From: Microbacteriaceae bacterium
GTDB lineage: Bacteria; Actinomycetota; Actinomycetes; Actinomycetales; Microbacteriaceae
Assembly (NCBI GenBank): GCA_025464995.1
Contig: JAODMO010000034.1
Location: forward strand, 1-64,000
Direction: 5' to 3'
Length of the DNA stretch: 64,000 nt
The position numbers and the translations under genes were made by a program. Position 1 is the first letter of the stretch; every line of letters starts with the position of its first letter. Under the pieces are notes generated by a model. It worked only from the letters and a program-made list of their open reading frames with translations. It was not told the DNA's origin and made no database searches. Positions 52,001-61,668 of the stretch are shown here, one piece after another.

Positions 52001-52561
52001 GCCCTCCCCGAAGATGTCGCGGAAGTCTGCCGCGGCCTGGCGAGCCTCCTCGTACTGCCCAAGCCGCAGCCGCGTCTGCACCTCCCCACCGACACACCCG
52101 GTGGTCGCGATGATGCCCTTGCCGTACCGGCTGAGCAGTTCCCGGTCCATGCGTGGTTTGAAATAGAAGCCCTCGATGGAGGCGAGCGACGACAAACGGA
52201 ACAGGTTGTGCATGCCCTCGTTGTTCTCCGACAGCAGGGTCATGTGGGTGTATGAGCCGGACCCGCCGACGTCATCCTGGTTCTGGTGGTTGCCGCCCCA
52301 GCGCACCCGGGTGCGGTCGCCTCGAGGCGTTCCGGGGGTGATGTACGCCTCGGTGCCGATGATCGGCTTGACACCGTTCGCCGTGGCTTGCTTCCAGAAG
52401 TCGTAGGCGCCGAACATGTTGCCGTGGTCGGTCATGGCAATGGCCGGCATGCCCTCGGCGGCGGCGGCCTGCATGAGGGGTCCGACGCGAGCGGCACCGT
52501 CGAGCATCGAGTACTCGCTGTGTACGTGAAGGTGAACGAATGAATCGTTGCTGGTGGGCAA
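49016..52561 (-). CDS. dnaE: DNA polymerase III alpha subunit DnaE
   Basis: 1181 residues, the replicative polymerase. The N-terminal PHP domain keeps metal-binding residues (HLHVHSEYSMLDG, TDHGNMFG, ATNDLHYTH), as in polymerases that proofread with PHP. The catalytic Asp motif is PDVDVDFDDRRRGEVI, and the C-terminal OB-fold is present (GQAGVAGSITISMPDTR). The TTG start at 52561 has GGAG 5 nt upstream, and the protein then begins MPTSNDSFVHLHVHSEY. A long antisense frame covers the gene but is only a shadow. Confidence 0.96.
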   Translation of the reverse strand: MPTSNDSFVHLHVHSEYSMLDGAARVGPLMQAAAAEGMPAIAMTDHGNMFGAYDFWKQATANGVKPIIGTEAYITPGTPRGDRTRVRWGGNHQNQDDVGGSGSYTHMTLLSENNEGMHNLFRLSSLASIEGFYFKPRMDRELLSRYGKGIIATTGCVGGEVQTRLRLGQYEEARQAAADFRDIFGEGNFFAEVMDHGIDIERRTMEDLFRLAKDLKLPLVATNDLHYTHAHDATAHAALLCVQSASTLDDPNRFKFDSDEFYLKSAAEMRHLFRDHPEACDNTLLIAERCEVNFEHRDLMPRFPVPEGETEASWFEKEVASGMMRRFHNAPSEAHLAQAKYEVDVIKQMGFPGYFLVVADFISWAKQQGIRVGPGRGSAAGSMASYAMGITELDPLAHGLIFERFLNPDRVSMPDVDVDFDDRRRGEVIRYVTDKYGDDRVAQIVTYGTIKAKQALKDSSRVLGMPYSVGEKLTKAMPPAIMGKDIALGDIMNKDAPRWKEASDIRAVIETDAEAAKVFETALGIENLKRQWGVHAAGVILSAEPLLDVLPIMKREDDGAIITQFDQPPLEDLGLIKMDFLGLRNLTIIEDALKMIEKNTGSKLVIEDLDLDADQKTYDLLARGDTLGVFQLDGGPMRSLLKQLKPTSFEDISAVIALYRPGPMGMNSHTNYALRKNGLQAIEAIHPELEEPLRESLGITYGLIVYQEQVMFVAQKVAGFSLGQADVLRRAMGKKKKSELDKQFADFEAGMIGNGYSAAAVKVLWDTLMPFADYAFNKAHSAGYGVLSYWTAYLKANFPAEYMAALLTSVGDSKDKLGMYLNECRRMGIKVLAPDVNESFVDFTAVPTAEGSTGIGDIRFGLGAVRNVGANVVEGIRMAREAKGRFESFHDFLAKVPLQVTNKRTVESLIKAGAFDSLGSTRRALLEIHEDAVDGSVNVKRTEATGQAGFDFDSLFDEPQETSKVPDRPEWAKRDKLAFEREMLGLYVSDHPLAGLEVALAKHASATITDLLAGDVAGDGEHVTVAGLITSVQHRVAKNSGNQYGIISVEDFGAQIDVMFLGKAYQEFAPELVNDSVVVIRGRVSMRDDGMNLHGSSLMVPELGQAGVAGSITISMPDTRATPPTIRALKEMLLRHSGDGEVRLRLVRGDSGRIFEVPYAVQTTPDFFGELKSLLGPGCLV

Positions 52562-52605
52562 GACAACTCCGACTGAAGAAGAACGACGGCTCGAAAAACG
52601 AACAC

Positions 52606-52639
52606 TCAAAAACGACGACCGGGCGCGTGCGCGGCCCGG
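52606..52639 (-). terminator. intrinsic terminator between the pseudouridine synthase and dnaE
   Basis: On the minus strand a 6-bp stem CCGGGC/GCCCGG with a 9-nt loop (52619-52639) is followed within 7 nt by TTTTT. It lies just after the pseudouridine synthase stop and would isolate dnaE from the upstream operon. Confidence 0.55.
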
Positions 52640-52652
52640 GGAGGGTTACAGC

Positions 52653-53573
52653 TTAAGCCTGACGGAGGAAATCGAGTGCGTGCTGCAGGTCGTCGGGATA
52701 GCGCGATTCGAACTGGACCCGCTGCCCCGTCGACGGGTGGGTGAACTCGAGTCTCATGGCGTGCAGCCACTGCCTCGTGAGCCCGAGTCGAGCGCTGATG
52801 CTGGGGTCGGCGCCGTACATGGCGTCGCCGACGCACGGATGCCGCTGGGCCGCCATGTGCACCCGGATCTGGTGTGTACGTCCCGTTTCGAGGTGCACCT
52901 CCAGGAGTGACGCAGACGGGAAGGCCTCGAGCGTCTCGTAGTGCGTGATGGAGGGTTTGCCGTCGGCGGTCACCGCGAACTTCCACGAGCTGCCGGGGTG
53001 GCGTCCGATCGGCGCGTCGATCGTGCCGGAGAGCGGGTCGGGGTGGCCCTGGACGACGGCGTGGTAGATCTTGCCGACCTCGCGGTCGTGAAACTGGCGC
53101 TTGAGCTCGGTGTACGCGTGCTCCGACTTGGCGACGACCATGAGCCCGCTCGTGCCGGCGTCGAGGCGGTGGACGATTCCCGCGCGCTCGCTCGCGCCCG
53201 ACGTGGAGATGCGGAATCCCGCGCCCGCGAGGGCGCCGAGCACCGTCGGCCCGGTCCATCCCACCGAGGGATGGGCGGCCACTCCGACCGGTTTGTCGAC
53301 GACGACGAAGTCGTCGTCGTCGTAGACGATCGCGAGGTCGGAGACGATGACAGCGACGACGACGGGTGCGTGTTTGTTCTCCCACGACACCTCGAGCCAC
53401 GCGTCGGCCACGAGGCGGTCGGACTTGCCGAGCACCACACCGTCGGCGGTCACTCCCCCGGACTCGGCCACCTCTGCGGCGAAGGTACGGGAGAAGCCGA
53501 GCAGTTTGGCGAGAGCCGAGTCGACTCGCTCGCCGGCGAGGCCGTCGGGAACGGGAAGGCTGCGACTCTCCAT
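52653..53573 (-). CDS. RluA family pseudouridine synthase (RluD-like)
   Basis: 306 residues. An N-terminal S4 RNA-binding domain (about 10-65, [21 protein letters not shown]) is followed by the pseudouridine synthase domain with the catalytic Asp in [23 protein letters not shown] and the [11 protein letters not shown] motif. The protein modifies 23S rRNA helix 69 or another stable RNA; the exact target is not readable. The ATG at 53573 shares one base with the lspA stop. Confidence 0.93.
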   Translation of the reverse strand: MESRSLPVPDGLAGERVDSALAKLLGFSRTFAAEVAESGGVTADGVVLGKSDRLVADAWLEVSWENKHAPVVVAVIVSDLAIVYDDDDFVVVDKPVGVAAHPSVGWTGPTVLGALAGAGFRISTSGASERAGIVHRLDAGTSGLMVVAKSEHAYTELKRQFHDREVGKIYHAVVQGHPDPLSGTIDAPIGRHPGSSWKFAVTADGKPSITHYETLEAFPSASLLEVHLETGRTHQIRVHMAAQRHPCVGDAMYGADPSISARLGLTRQWLHAMRLEFTHPSTGQRVQFESRYPDDLQHALDFLRQA

Positions 53574-54154
53574 TACGGCGCGTCCAACGGCGCTGCGGCG
53601 GCGTCGCCGCCGGCGGGCGAGGGCTCGATGCGCTTGCCGGTGAGGCCGATGCCGCGGATGGTGAGGACGATGAAGACTCCCATGCTCGCCACAATGGCCA
53701 TGTCGGCGACGTTGAAAATCGCCGGGAACCAGTAGATCTGGATGAAGTCGACGACGTGCCCGACGCCGAACCCCGGCTCGCGGAACAGGCGGTCGGTGAG
53801 ATTGCCGAGGTTGCCGCCGAGGAGCAGTCCGAAGAGCACGGCCCAGGCGATGGAGCGGATGCGGTGGGCGAAGACGACGATGAAGATGGTCACGGCGGTC
53901 GCGATGATCGCGAACACCCAGGTCGTGCCGCTGAACAGCGAGAAGGCGGCCCCGGGATTGCGTACGAAGTTCAACTGCAGCAGTTCACCGAGCACGGCGA
54001 CCGGCTCGCGCTCGGTGAGGTTCTGCGTCACCAGGTACTTCGAGAACTGGTCGAGCGCGTACACGCACGCAGCGACGACGGCCAGCACGACGAGGGTCAG
54101 GATCCTGACCTTCGGCGCACTGGCCGTCGTGGCCGCGCTAGTTGGTTCCGGCAA
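53573..54154 (-). CDS. lspA: lipoprotein signal peptidase LspA
   Basis: 193 residues with four membrane helices. Catalytic aspartates lie in [11 protein letters not shown] and in FNVADMAI, and [10 protein letters not shown] is the other conserved box. It removes signal peptides from prolipoproteins such as the FKBP protein and CtaC encoded in this window. The start is most likely TTG 54154, overlapping the wag31 end by 17 nt, since no ATG fits. The N-terminal 15 residues are variable. Confidence 0.92.
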   Translation of the reverse strand: MPEPTSAATTASAPKVRILTLVVLAVVAACVYALDQFSKYLVTQNLTEREPVAVLGELLQLNFVRNPGAAFSLFSGTTWVFAIIATAVTIFIVVFAHRIRSIAWAVLFGLLLGGNLGNLTDRLFREPGFGVGHVVDFIQIYWFPAIFNVADMAIVASMGVFIVLTIRGIGLTGKRIEPSPAGGDAAAAPLDAP

Positions 54155-55007
54155 AGCCCGTGAAGTTCGGTGCCGACTGCTGGGCCGCAGGGCCGGCGTA
54201 TGCGGGAGACGACGGCGAGGTGTTGCCGATGGAGCTCGTCGAGTCGAGCTCGCGCAACTGGCCCTCGATGTAGCTCTTCAGCTTCAGGCGGTACTCGCGC
54301 TCGAAGTTGCGCAGCTCGTCGACCTGGCCCTCGAGCTGCTGGCGCTCCGTCTCGAGCTGCTGGCGCTCGGCCTCGAGGGTCGCGAGCTGTGCCCGCTGCG
54401 CGGCCTCGGCCTCCTCGGCGGCGGCACGAGCGGCGGCCTCCGCCTCCTGGAGAGTGGCACGTTGCGCGGCCTCGGCCTCCTGGAGAGCGGCACGCTGCGC
54501 GGCCTCGGCCTCCTGGACAACCCGAGCGGCCTCTTCACGGCCCTCCGCGATGAGCGCGTCGCGCTTCTCGACTCCCTCACGCACGTGCTCCTCGTGCAGG
54601 CGACGTGCGAGCTGCAGCAGGTTGTTGGTGTTGTTGGGGTCGATGCCGGCCTCGGCGGCCGGAGCAACGTAGGCCGGGGTGGGCTGGACGACCGGCTCCG
54701 CAGCCACGGGCTGGGCGGAGTCTGCGGCGGAATCAGCCTGCTCGACGGGCTGCGAGACGAAGCTCGGAGCGGCGGCTGCCTGTGCGGACTCCTGAGTGCC
54801 GCCCTGGCCGGCACTACGCTGCAGTTCGTTGATGCGGGAGTCGCTTGCGATGAGACGCTGGCGAAGCTCCTCGTTCTCCTGGTTGAGACGACGCAACTCG
54901 ACGACTACCTCGTCGAGGAAATCATCGACCTCGTCCTGGTCGTAGCCTTCGCGGAACTTGGTCGGTTGGAACCGCTTGTTGACTACGTCTTCAGGAGTCA
55001 AAGCCAT
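54138..55007 (-). CDS. wag31: DivIVA/Wag31 cell-pole growth protein
   Basis: 289 residues. The N-terminal membrane-binding domain has MALTPEDVVNKRFQPTKFREGYDQDEVDDFLDEV. A Pro/Ala-rich spacer (about 75-120) follows, then a long coiled coil (about 125-270). The protein marks the cell poles and recruits the elongation machinery in actinobacteria. The coiled coil holds a tandem 11-residue repeat (EAEAAQRAALQ-type). ATG 55007 was chosen because GAGGTG lies about 10 nt upstream. Confidence 0.95.
   Translation of the reverse strand: MALTPEDVVNKRFQPTKFREGYDQDEVDDFLDEVVVELRRLNQENEELRQRLIASDSRINELQRSAGQGGTQESAQAAAAPSFVSQPVEQADSAADSAQPVAAEPVVQPTPAYVAPAAEAGIDPNNTNNLLQLARRLHEEHVREGVEKRDALIAEGREEAARVVQEAEAAQRAALQEAEAAQRATLQEAEAAARAAAEEAEAAQRAQLATLEAERQQLETERQQLEGQVDELRNFEREYRLKLKSYIEGQLRELDSTSSIGNTSPSSPAYAGPAAQQSAPNFTGFAGTN
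54435..54516 (-). repeat. 33-bp tandem repeat within wag31
   Basis: Two units of 33 nt (54435-54467 and 54468-54500), identical at 30 of 33 positions, plus a partial third copy of 16 nt. Each codes for 11 residues of the coiled coil, so copy-number change would keep the frame and lengthen the rod by one heptad-plus-four unit. Confidence 0.75.
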
Positions 55008-55126
55008 ATCCGTCACCTCTAACACTTTCTCAACTGGACGTAACGTTTAGCTAACGCTACCAATACTTCGTGGGCGGAGCGCTGGTCGCCCCTGATCAAT
55101 CTCTCCAGAGTACATCGGAGCGGCTT

Positions 55127-55423
55127 CTAGAAGAGTCCTCTGACGATATAGCTCAGGATGATCGCGGCGATGAGCACGATGGTCCACGAGAAGTCGATGG
55201 CCACCCCGCCGGCGCGCAGCGGGGGGACGATCCGCCTGACCGCCTTCACCGGAGGATCGGTGATCGTGTAGACGAGTTCGGCGAGGACCAGAAGGAAGCC
55301 GCGGGGGCGCCATCCGCGAGCGAGCATGGAGACGAAGTCGAGCACAAAGCGCGCCCACATCACCACTATGAAGATGGAGATCGCGACGTAGAGCCCAAAT
55401 GCGATGACGCCGACACCCGTCAT
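55127..55423 (-). CDS. YggT family membrane protein
   Basis: 98 residues, two membrane helices (about 3-28 and 76-96) separated by a cytoplasmic loop with RVVPP-like VRRIVPPLRAGGVAIDFS, the family signature PxRRxxPP. YggT proteins lie next to sepF and ftsZ in many bacteria and are linked to envelope growth or K+ handling, but the function is open. It follows sepF by about 40 nt on the minus strand. Confidence 0.9.
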   Translation of the reverse strand: MTGVGVIAFGLYVAISIFIVVMWARFVLDFVSMLARGWRPRGFLLVLAELVYTITDPPVKAVRRIVPPLRAGGVAIDFSWTIVLIAAIILSYIVRGLF

Positions 55424-55460
55424 GACGACGTTCCCGGGCGGTTGGCGCTCGAGGCCCGAC

Positions 55461-55976
55461 TCACTGCTGGAAGAAGGATGCTTCGACGTCCGTCTCGGCC
55501 TCCGCGTGGTCGCCGCTCACGACGACGTGCGCGGGGGAAAGCAGGAACACCTTGCCGGTCACGCGCTCGATCTTGCCGTAGAGGCCCTGCGAGAGCCCAC
55601 TCGCGAAGTCGACGAGGCGACGCGCGTCGGGCTCGCTCATCTGCGACAGATTGATGATGACGGGGATTCCCTCGCGGAAGTTCTCCGCGATGACCTGTGC
55701 ATCCTTGTACTGGTGCGGGTGCACGGTGAGAATCTCGTTCATGTCAGCTGGTCCTGCCTGGCGTGCGGCCGTGGGGCGGCGAAGGGGGGTTACGGGGGCA
55801 CGGGTGGCAGCCGGGGCGGGGGCGCTCGACGGCGCCGTCGCCTGGTGGCTGTTCGCCTGGTGCGTGCTGGCCTGGGCGGCCGGGGCCGCAGGAGCACTCG
55901 GCTGCGCGGCTTCGTAGTCGTAGTCTTCGTCGGCGAGGCCCAGGTAAACCATGGTCTTGCGCAGTGGGTTGGCCAT
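55461..55976 (-). CDS. sepF: cell division protein SepF
   Basis: 171 residues. An N-terminal amphipathic segment ([17 protein letters not shown]) binds the membrane, a variable Ala/Pro/Gln linker follows (about 25-80), then the SepF core (about 85-165, [20 protein letters not shown] ... [20 protein letters not shown] ... [18 protein letters not shown]). In actinobacteria SepF is the main membrane anchor of FtsZ, taking the place of FtsA. ATG 55976 has GGAGG 8 nt upstream. Confidence 0.95.
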   Translation of the reverse strand: MANPLRKTMVYLGLADEDYDYEAAQPSAPAAPAAQASTHQANSHQATAPSSAPAPAATRAPVTPLRRPTAARQAGPADMNEILTVHPHQYKDAQVIAENFREGIPVIINLSQMSEPDARRLVDFASGLSQGLYGKIERVTGKVFLLSPAHVVVSGDHAEAETDVEASFFQQ

Positions 55977-56009
55977 TGTGATCCTCCGGTTGTAGCTCGT
56001 GCTGCAAGA

Positions 56010-56717
56010 TTAACCGGCGATGGGCCGGATACCCGTGATTGCGGTGCCAATCCGCAGGTGTGTCGCGCCTTCGAGCACTGCCTCGCGGTAGTCGCCCGAC
56101 ATGCCCATCGAGAGCTGCGAGGCATCCGGAGCCACCGTGAGAAGAGCCTCGCCCAGTCGTCGCACCGTGGCGAACGCCGCCCTCGGCTCTCCCTCGAGTG
56201 GCGCAACGGCCATGAGCCCGCGAAGACGGATGCCCGGGGTCGCGAGCACCGCCTCGGCCAGCGCCTCGACGCCGTCTGGGCTCACTCCCCCGCGATCGAC
56301 GTCGGTGGTGAGGTTGACCTGGATGTAGCCGTCGACCGGTTCGCGCCCAGTCGACGTCACCGCCGACCCGAGGGCACGCACGAGCGAGAGCCGGTCGAGA
56401 GAATGGATGGCGTGCGCGAAGCCCAGCACGCTGCGGGCCTTCTTGCTCTGCAGTTGACCCACGAAGTGCCAGCGCAGACCGAGGTCGGCGAGTTCCACGG
56501 ACTTCGCGCTCGCCTCCTGCTGGCGGTTCTCCCCGACGTCGCGCACGCCCAGTTCGGCAAGCTCGTGCACGAGAGATGCGGGGTGGAACTTCGTCACCAC
56601 GATGGTGGTCACCGAGTCCGGTGCGCGACCGGCCTCGCGCGCGGCATCCGCTATGGATTCCGTGACGCGCGCGAGGCGCTCGGCCAACGGCCCGGGTCGG
56701 CTACCGGTGTCGGTCAC
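56010..56717 (-). CDS. YggS family pyridoxal phosphate homeostasis protein
   Basis: 235 residues, alanine-racemase-like TIM barrel that binds PLP. The PLP-binding Lys is in VTTIVVTKFHPA, and the conserved boxes LRWHFVGQLQSKKA and LSMGMSGDYREAVLEGATHLRIGTAI are present. It regulates PLP pools and shows no known enzyme activity. The position between ftsZ and sepF is conserved in actinobacteria. The GTG start at 56717 is used. Confidence 0.93.
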   Translation of the reverse strand: MTDTGSRPGPLAERLARVTESIADAAREAGRAPDSVTTIVVTKFHPASLVHELAELGVRDVGENRQQEASAKSVELADLGLRWHFVGQLQSKKARSVLGFAHAIHSLDRLSLVRALGSAVTSTGREPVDGYIQVNLTTDVDRGGVSPDGVEALAEAVLATPGIRLRGLMAVAPLEGEPRAAFATVRRLGEALLTVAPDASQLSMGMSGDYREAVLEGATHLRIGTAITGIRPIAG

Positions 56718-56750
56718 GTGCTGCTCGCCCGCACCGGTAGCCGAGACCGG

Positions 56751-57917
56751 CTACTTGAGGAAATCAGGGATGTCCAAGTCGTTGCTGTCGTCGTCGTCGA
56801 ACGTGCGGTCGACCTGGGCGGTGGGCACCGCCTCGGGCTCCGGGGTCCACGTCGTGGTGACCGGGGGCTCGGCGGCCACCGGCGCGACCTGGCCCGTGTG
56901 GCCAATCTGGTGTCCGGGGTTCGGCGTGACGAAGTTGGTGCGCTTCGTGTCGAGAGCCTTCGGAACGGGCTCTCCGCCGTCGAAGCCGGCCGCGATGACC
57001 GTGACGCGCACCTCGTCGCCGAGGGTGTCGTCGATGACGGCACCGAAGATGATGTTCGCCTCGGGGTGCACGGCCTCCTGGATGAGGCGCGCCGCGTCGT
57101 TGATCTCGAAGATTCCGAGATTGGAGCCGCCCTGAATCGAGATGAGCACACCGTGCGCACCGTCGATGCTCGCCTCCAGCAGAGGACTCGCGACCGCGAG
57201 CTCCGCCGCCTTGATCGAGCGGTCGGCTCCGCGGGCGGAACCGATGCCCATGAGCGCCGAACCCGCACCCTGCATGACCGACTTGACGTCGGCGAAGTCG
57301 AGGTTGATGAGGCCGGGGGTGGTGATGAGGTCGGTGATGCCCTGGACGCCCGCGAGCAGCACCTGGTCGGCGGTGGCGAATGCCTCGAGCATGCTGATGC
57401 CGCGGTCGCTGATCTCCAGCAGGCGGTCGTTCGGCACCACGATGAGGGTGTCGACCTCGTTCTTGAGGCTCGCGACGCCGATCTCGGCCTGCGACGAGCG
57501 GCGCTTGCCCTCGAAACCGAAAGGCTTCGTGACGACACCGATGGTGAGCGCGCCGATGGACTTCGCGATGCGCGCGACGACGGGAGCGCCGCCGGTACCG
57601 GTGCCACCACCCTCACCCGCGGTGACGAAGACCATGTCGGCGCCCGCGAGGGCCTCCTCGATCTCCTCCGCGTGGTCTTCCGCAGCGCGGCGACCGACCT
57701 CGGGGTCGGCGCCTGCACCCAGCCCCCGTGTGAGCTCACGACCGACGTCGAGCTTGACGTCGGCGTCGCTCATCAGGAGAGCCTGGGCATCCGTGTTGAT
57801 GGCGATGAATTCGACGCCCCGCAGACCGAGTTCGATCATGCGGTTGACGGCGTTGACGCCGCCGCCGCCTATGCCGACGACCTTGATCACGGCTAGGTAG
57901 TTTTGGTTCGATGTCAC
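56751..57917 (-). CDS. ftsZ: cell division protein FtsZ
   Basis: 388 residues. Tubulin-like GTPase that forms the Z-ring. GTP-binding motifs are [30 protein letters not shown] (tubulin signature) and the T7 loop [11 protein letters not shown]. The C-terminal linker is short, and the tail ends DLDIPDFLK, the SepF/FtsW-binding peptide. GTG 57917 was chosen because GCGGAGG lies about 8 nt upstream, so the product starts [20 protein letters not shown]; an upstream ATG is in frame but unlikely. Confidence 0.97.
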   Translation of the reverse strand: MTSNQNYLAVIKVVGIGGGGVNAVNRMIELGLRGVEFIAINTDAQALLMSDADVKLDVGRELTRGLGAGADPEVGRRAAEDHAEEIEEALAGADMVFVTAGEGGGTGTGGAPVVARIAKSIGALTIGVVTKPFGFEGKRRSSQAEIGVASLKNEVDTLIVVPNDRLLEISDRGISMLEAFATADQVLLAGVQGITDLITTPGLINLDFADVKSVMQGAGSALMGIGSARGADRSIKAAELAVASPLLEASIDGAHGVLISIQGGSNLGIFEINDAARLIQEAVHPEANIIFGAVIDDTLGDEVRVTVIAAGFDGGEPVPKALDTKRTNFVTPNPGHQIGHTGQVAPVAAEPPVTTTWTPEPEAVPTAQVDRTFDDDDSNDLDIPDFLK

Positions 57918-57976
57918 GTCCGGCCTCCGCTGGAAACTCTCGAGCTTCAACTCTCAACCTCTAGTTGAGGTCTAAA

Positions 57977-57982
57977 GTTATA
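57977..57982 (-). promoter_or_regulatory. candidate -10 element (TATAAC) of an internal ftsZ promoter
   Basis: Minus-strand TATAAC sits in a markedly AT-rich stretch (57965-58002) between ftsQ and ftsZ, giving a 5' leader of about 50 nt before the GTG at 57917. A clear -35 box is not visible. Extra ftsZ promoters between ftsQ and ftsZ are common. Confidence 0.45.
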
Positions 57983-58081
57983 CTCAGTTTATGTTTTGTT
58001 GCTTTGAGGGTAGGTCGGCCTCTTCGCCGCGTCATGCAGCACTCGCCGCGTGTCGCAAACTCCGCGGTGAAATAGCGCTCG

Positions 58082-59080
58082 TCACCGCGGGGTGACGACG
58101 ACGCTCCCGGGTGCGGACACGTCGTACTCCAGCAGGTCGGACTCGTCTTGGTTGCCGACCATCGCGGCGAGCGTGCGTGCCTTGATCGCGGAGTCGTCGG
58201 AACTGCCCCAGACCACAGTCTGCCCGACACCCCGCAACACGAACGTCACGTCATCCTTCGTCGATGCCGAGATCGTGTCGACCTGTGCGAGCAGCGGCGC
58301 GGGAAGCGAGAGAAGCACCTCGACGACCGACGCGAAGGAGGTGCTGCCGACCTCCTGCCCGCCGATGTCGACGAGGGGGAAGCCGTCGGGCCGGGAATCG
58401 GATGACTGCACCACGATGCCCGCGGGGTCGAGGAGGTCGAACGTGGCGCCGTCGGCGACCACGGCGACCGGTGCGCGCTCGACGACGTGCACGACGAGCG
58501 TGTGTGGCGGCACGACCTCGGTGACGTAGCTTCGGATCAGCGGGAAGTCGGCGAGCTTGCGCGTGATCGCGTCGTAGTCGACGAGGGCGATGGGGGTGCC
58601 GACCTGGCCGTCGATGGCATCGACTACCGCGGCCGCGTCGACGCGCGACGTGCCGTCGACGGTGACCGTCTTGAGGGCGAGCAAGGGCGAGTACACCGCG
58701 ACGAGCAGAACCGCGACAAGCACGACGACGACCCCTGCCGCGGAGAGCCAGGCCACGCGGCGCGTGCGTGCCCTGCGGGTGAAGCGCTTGATCTCGCCCT
58801 TCTCGAACCGTCGCCGCGCATTGGCCGCGCGCTTCAGGTCGCGACGCGCCTCACGCGCCGACCACTGCGCGTTCGAGGCCCGCGGTGAGGGCTCAGCCGC
58901 TTCGGGGTGCAGTGCGGCCGGCCGTGAGGGCGCCGCGGGGGTCTTCGACGCCGGCCTCACCGGCTGCGCCGAGACGCCGGGAGGCACTTCCTTCTTGCCG
59001 GGTCGTCTCATGCGTGGGGTTGCGGGCGGCTCTGTCGCCGTCGGCTGCGCCCGGGGGTCGAACCCCTCCGGCCTCTTCAT
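58082..59080 (-). CDS. ftsQ: cell division protein FtsQ
   Basis: 332 residues. A long basic cytoplasmic N-terminus (about 1-107, rich in Arg/Pro/Ala) is followed by one membrane helix (about 110-130, VAWLSAAGVVVVLVAVLLVAV), a POTRA domain (LKTVTVDGTSRVDAAAVVDAI) and the FtsQ domain (SYVTEVVPPHTLVVHVVER). FtsQ links FtsB/FtsL with the periplasmic divisome. It lies between murC and ftsZ, the usual actinobacterial order. The extended N-terminus is common in this phylum. Confidence 0.93.
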   Translation of the reverse strand: MKRPEGFDPRAQPTATEPPATPRMRRPGKKEVPPGVSAQPVRPASKTPAAPSRPAALHPEAAEPSPRASNAQWSAREARRDLKRAANARRRFEKGEIKRFTRRARTRRVAWLSAAGVVVVLVAVLLVAVYSPLLALKTVTVDGTSRVDAAAVVDAIDGQVGTPIALVDYDAITRKLADFPLIRSYVTEVVPPHTLVVHVVERAPVAVVADGATFDLLDPAGIVVQSSDSRPDGFPLVDIGGQEVGSTSFASVVEVLLSLPAPLLAQVDTISASTKDDVTFVLRGVGQTVVWGSSDDSAIKARTLAAMVGNQDESDLLEYDVSAPGSVVVTPR

Positions 59081-59096
59081 TCGGTTCGCCCCGTCG

Positions 59097-60527
59097 TCAG
59101 CGCGACTGCGCGGTCGGCGCCGGCTGCTCGGCCGCGAGCGACCCGAGCACCTGCGGCACGATGCGGTACACGTCGCCGCAACTCAGCGTCATGATGATGT
59201 CGCCGTCGCGGGCGATCTCGGCAGCGCGGTCGGCCGCGGCCTGCCAGTCGGGCAGGTAGTCGACCCTCGACGCGTCGGAGAACCGCTCCGACACGAGCGC
59301 TCCCGTGACGCCGGGAACGGGGTCTTCACGCGCGCCGAAGACATCGAGCACGATGGTCTGGTCGGCGAGCTGCTCGTACACGCGCGCGAAGTCGCCGGCC
59401 ATGAGCTTGGTGCGGCTGTACAGGTGAGGCTGGTGGATCGCGATGATGCGGCCGGAGCCCACGACGCTGCGTGCCGCCGAGAGCGCCGCCGCGACCTCGG
59501 TGGGGTGGTGGGCGTAGTCGTCGTACACGCTCACACCTCGCACGACACCGTGCAGCTCGAAGCGTCGCTCGGTGCCGCCGAACAGCTCGATTCCGGAGAG
59601 CGCGCCCGCGGGATCGAAGCCGAGCCCGACGAGCACCGCGAAGGCGCCTGCCGCGTTGAGCGCGTTGTGCACGCCCGGCACGCGCAGCCGCGCGGCGTAG
59701 TCGACCCCACCCCAGGCGAGCGTGAAGGCGACGGGGCCGTCGGTGACGATGGAATGCACGCGCACGTCGGCCGAATCATCCGTGCCGAAGGTCAGCACCC
59801 GCTTCTCGCCGTCACGCGCACGGAGGCCGGCGCCGACGCGCACGGCGCCGGCGTCGTCGCTCGAGATGACGACGAGCTCACTCGCCGTGCTCGTGAACTC
59901 GACGAACGCCTCGTCGAAGGCCTCGTGCGATCCGTAGTGGTCGAGGTGGTCGGCGTCGACGTTGGTGACCAGGGCGACGGCGGTGTCGTAGAGCAGGAAG
60001 GAGCCGTCCGACTCGTCCGCCTCGACGACGAAGAGCTCGCCCTCCCCACGGGCGGCGCTCGTGCCGATGGACTGGATGACGCCGCCATTGACGAAGCTCG
60101 GATCGGCGCCGAGCTCGAGCAGGGCGGTGATGATCATGCCCGTCGAGGTCGTCTTGCCGTGCGCACCGGCGACGGCGATGAGACGCTGCCCGCTGATGAG
60201 CCAGGCGAGAGCCTGCGAACGGTGCAGCACGGGGATGCCGCGTTCGACCGCGAGCAGGTACTCGGGGTTGTCGGGCCACAGTGCGCCGGTGAAGACGAGC
60301 GCGTCGGCGTCGCCGAGATTGGATGCGTCATGGCCGATGTGCACCGTGGCGCCGAGCTTCCGCAGGGCCTCCGTGTTGTGATTCTCACTGCGGTCGGAGC
60401 CGGTGACGGTGTGGCCGGCTCGGAGGAAGAGCCGCGCGATGCCGCTCATTCCGGAGCCGCCGATGCCGACGAAATGGACGGTGCCGAGCTCGCTGGGGAG
60501 AGGCTGGGAGAAGTCAGGAGAGATCAT
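59097..60527 (-). CDS. murC: UDP-N-acetylmuramate--L-alanine ligase MurC
   Basis: 476 residues. It adds L-Ala to UDP-MurNAc, the first amino acid of the peptide stem. The N-terminal [18 protein letters not shown] binds UDP, the P-loop [12 protein letters not shown] binds ATP, and the central [10 protein letters not shown] and [10 protein letters not shown] boxes are present. ATG 60527 lies within the murG end (14-nt overlap) and was preferred to a longer frame that begins with a shadow-like basic stretch. Confidence 0.95.
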   Translation of the reverse strand: MISPDFSQPLPSELGTVHFVGIGGSGMSGIARLFLRAGHTVTGSDRSENHNTEALRKLGATVHIGHDASNLGDADALVFTGALWPDNPEYLLAVERGIPVLHRSQALAWLISGQRLIAVAGAHGKTTSTGMIITALLELGADPSFVNGGVIQSIGTSAARGEGELFVVEADESDGSFLLYDTAVALVTNVDADHLDHYGSHEAFDEAFVEFTSTASELVVISSDDAGAVRVGAGLRARDGEKRVLTFGTDDSADVRVHSIVTDGPVAFTLAWGGVDYAARLRVPGVHNALNAAGAFAVLVGLGFDPAGALSGIELFGGTERRFELHGVVRGVSVYDDYAHHPTEVAAALSAARSVVGSGRIIAIHQPHLYSRTKLMAGDFARVYEQLADQTIVLDVFGAREDPVPGVTGALVSERFSDASRVDYLPDWQAAADRAAEIARDGDIIMTLSCGDVYRIVPQVLGSLAAEQPAPTAQSR

Positions 60528-61668
60528 CGGTATCGATTTTACCGTTCGGTGAGTCGTCGGTGGGTGGCGTGTGCGGGGCGTCGTCCGGTACGGCACGCTC
60601 CTCGACGGCACGGTCGACGAGGTCGACCATGCGGTCGGCGCCGTCGAGCATGCCGCTTCCGGTCGTCGCGGCGGCCATCTCGGCGACGAGGGCGCGGTCG
60701 CGCAGGATCGGCACGAGGCCGTGCAGCACCCAGTCGGGAGTGAACTCCGCGTCGTCGACGAGTATGGCTCCCCCGGCGGCGACCACGTCCTTGGCGTTGA
60801 AGCGCTGCTCCCCGTTGCCGACGGGATAGGGGATGTAGACGGCGGGCACGCCGACCGCGGAGAACTCGCTGACCGTGGCCGATCCCGCGCGCGACACGGC
60901 GAGGTCGGCGACGGCGATGGCGAGCTCCATCCGATCGCAGTAGGTCAGCAGCCGGTAGCCGGCGAGCCGGGGGTCGACGACCTCCGACTTCGCGCCGGCG
61001 ATGTGCACGACCTGCCACCCCGCACCGAGGATGACCGTGATCGCCTCCGAGACGGTGGCGTTGATGTGCCGAGCTCCGGTGCTTCCGCCCGTGACGAGCA
61101 GCGTCGGCTTCGCCGGGTCGAGCCCGAAGTAGCTGATGGCCTCCGCGCGCGCCGCATGGCGGTCGAGTCGCTCGATCTCGCGGCGCAGCGGCATGCCGAC
61201 GTGGGTCTTGTTGCGAAGGGCGGTGCCCTCGAAGGCCACGCCGACATAGCCGGTGACTCGGCTGCCGAGCCTGTTCGCGATGCCGGGCCTGGCGTTGGCC
61301 TCGTGCACGACGAGGGGAACCTTCTCCTGCCACGCGGCGATGTACGCGGGAGCAGAGGCGTAGCCGCCGAAGCCGACGACGACGTCGACCCCGCGATCGC
61401 GGATCACGGCGCGGGTCTGCGCGACGGCGTCGCGGAAGGCGCCCGGAAAACGTACGGCGCTCGGTGAGAGGCGCCGGGGAAACGGCAGCCGGGCCACCGT
61501 GAGCAGCTCGTAGCCGCGCTCCGGAACGAGGCGCGCCTCGAGCCCTTCGCGGGTGCCGAGCACGAGCACGGCGGCATCCGGGTGCCGGTCGACGATGCGG
61601 TCGGCCGTCGCGAGCAGCGGGTTGACGTGTCCGGCGGTGCCGCCGCCGGCGAGGAGGTAGGTCGTCAT
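60514..61668 (-). CDS. murG: UDP-N-acetylglucosamine transferase MurG
   Basis: 384 residues, GT28 glycosyltransferase that adds GlcNAc to lipid I to make lipid II on the inner membrane face. Visible are the [13 protein letters not shown] donor loop, [23 protein letters not shown], the [11 protein letters not shown] loop and the C-terminal [24 protein letters not shown]. The acidic C-terminal tail (about 360-384) is extra. ATG 61668 overlaps ftsW by 4 nt. Confidence 0.96.
   Translation of the reverse strand: MTTYLLAGGGTAGHVNPLLATADRIVDRHPDAAVLVLGTREGLEARLVPERGYELLTVARLPFPRRLSPSAVRFPGAFRDAVAQTRAVIRDRGVDVVVGFGGYASAPAYIAAWQEKVPLVVHEANARPGIANRLGSRVTGYVGVAFEGTALRNKTHVGMPLRREIERLDRHAARAEAISYFGLDPAKPTLLVTGGSTGARHINATVSEAITVILGAGWQVVHIAGAKSEVVDPRLAGYRLLTYCDRMELAIAVADLAVSRAGSATVSEFSAVGVPAVYIPYPVGNGEQRFNAKDVVAAGGAILVDDAEFTPDWVLHGLVPILRDRALVAEMAAATTGSGMLDGADRMVDLVDRAVEERAVPDDAPHTPPTDDSPNGKIDTDDLS

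Noticed and set aside
50013-52255. Long open frames in other frames of dnaE on both strands
   Set aside because: They lie fully within a well-supported DnaE coding sequence and have atypical composition.
58590-60743. 717-codon plus-strand open frame opposite ftsQ and murC
   Set aside because: Shadow of two genes with clear domains; the product is low-complexity and has no motif.
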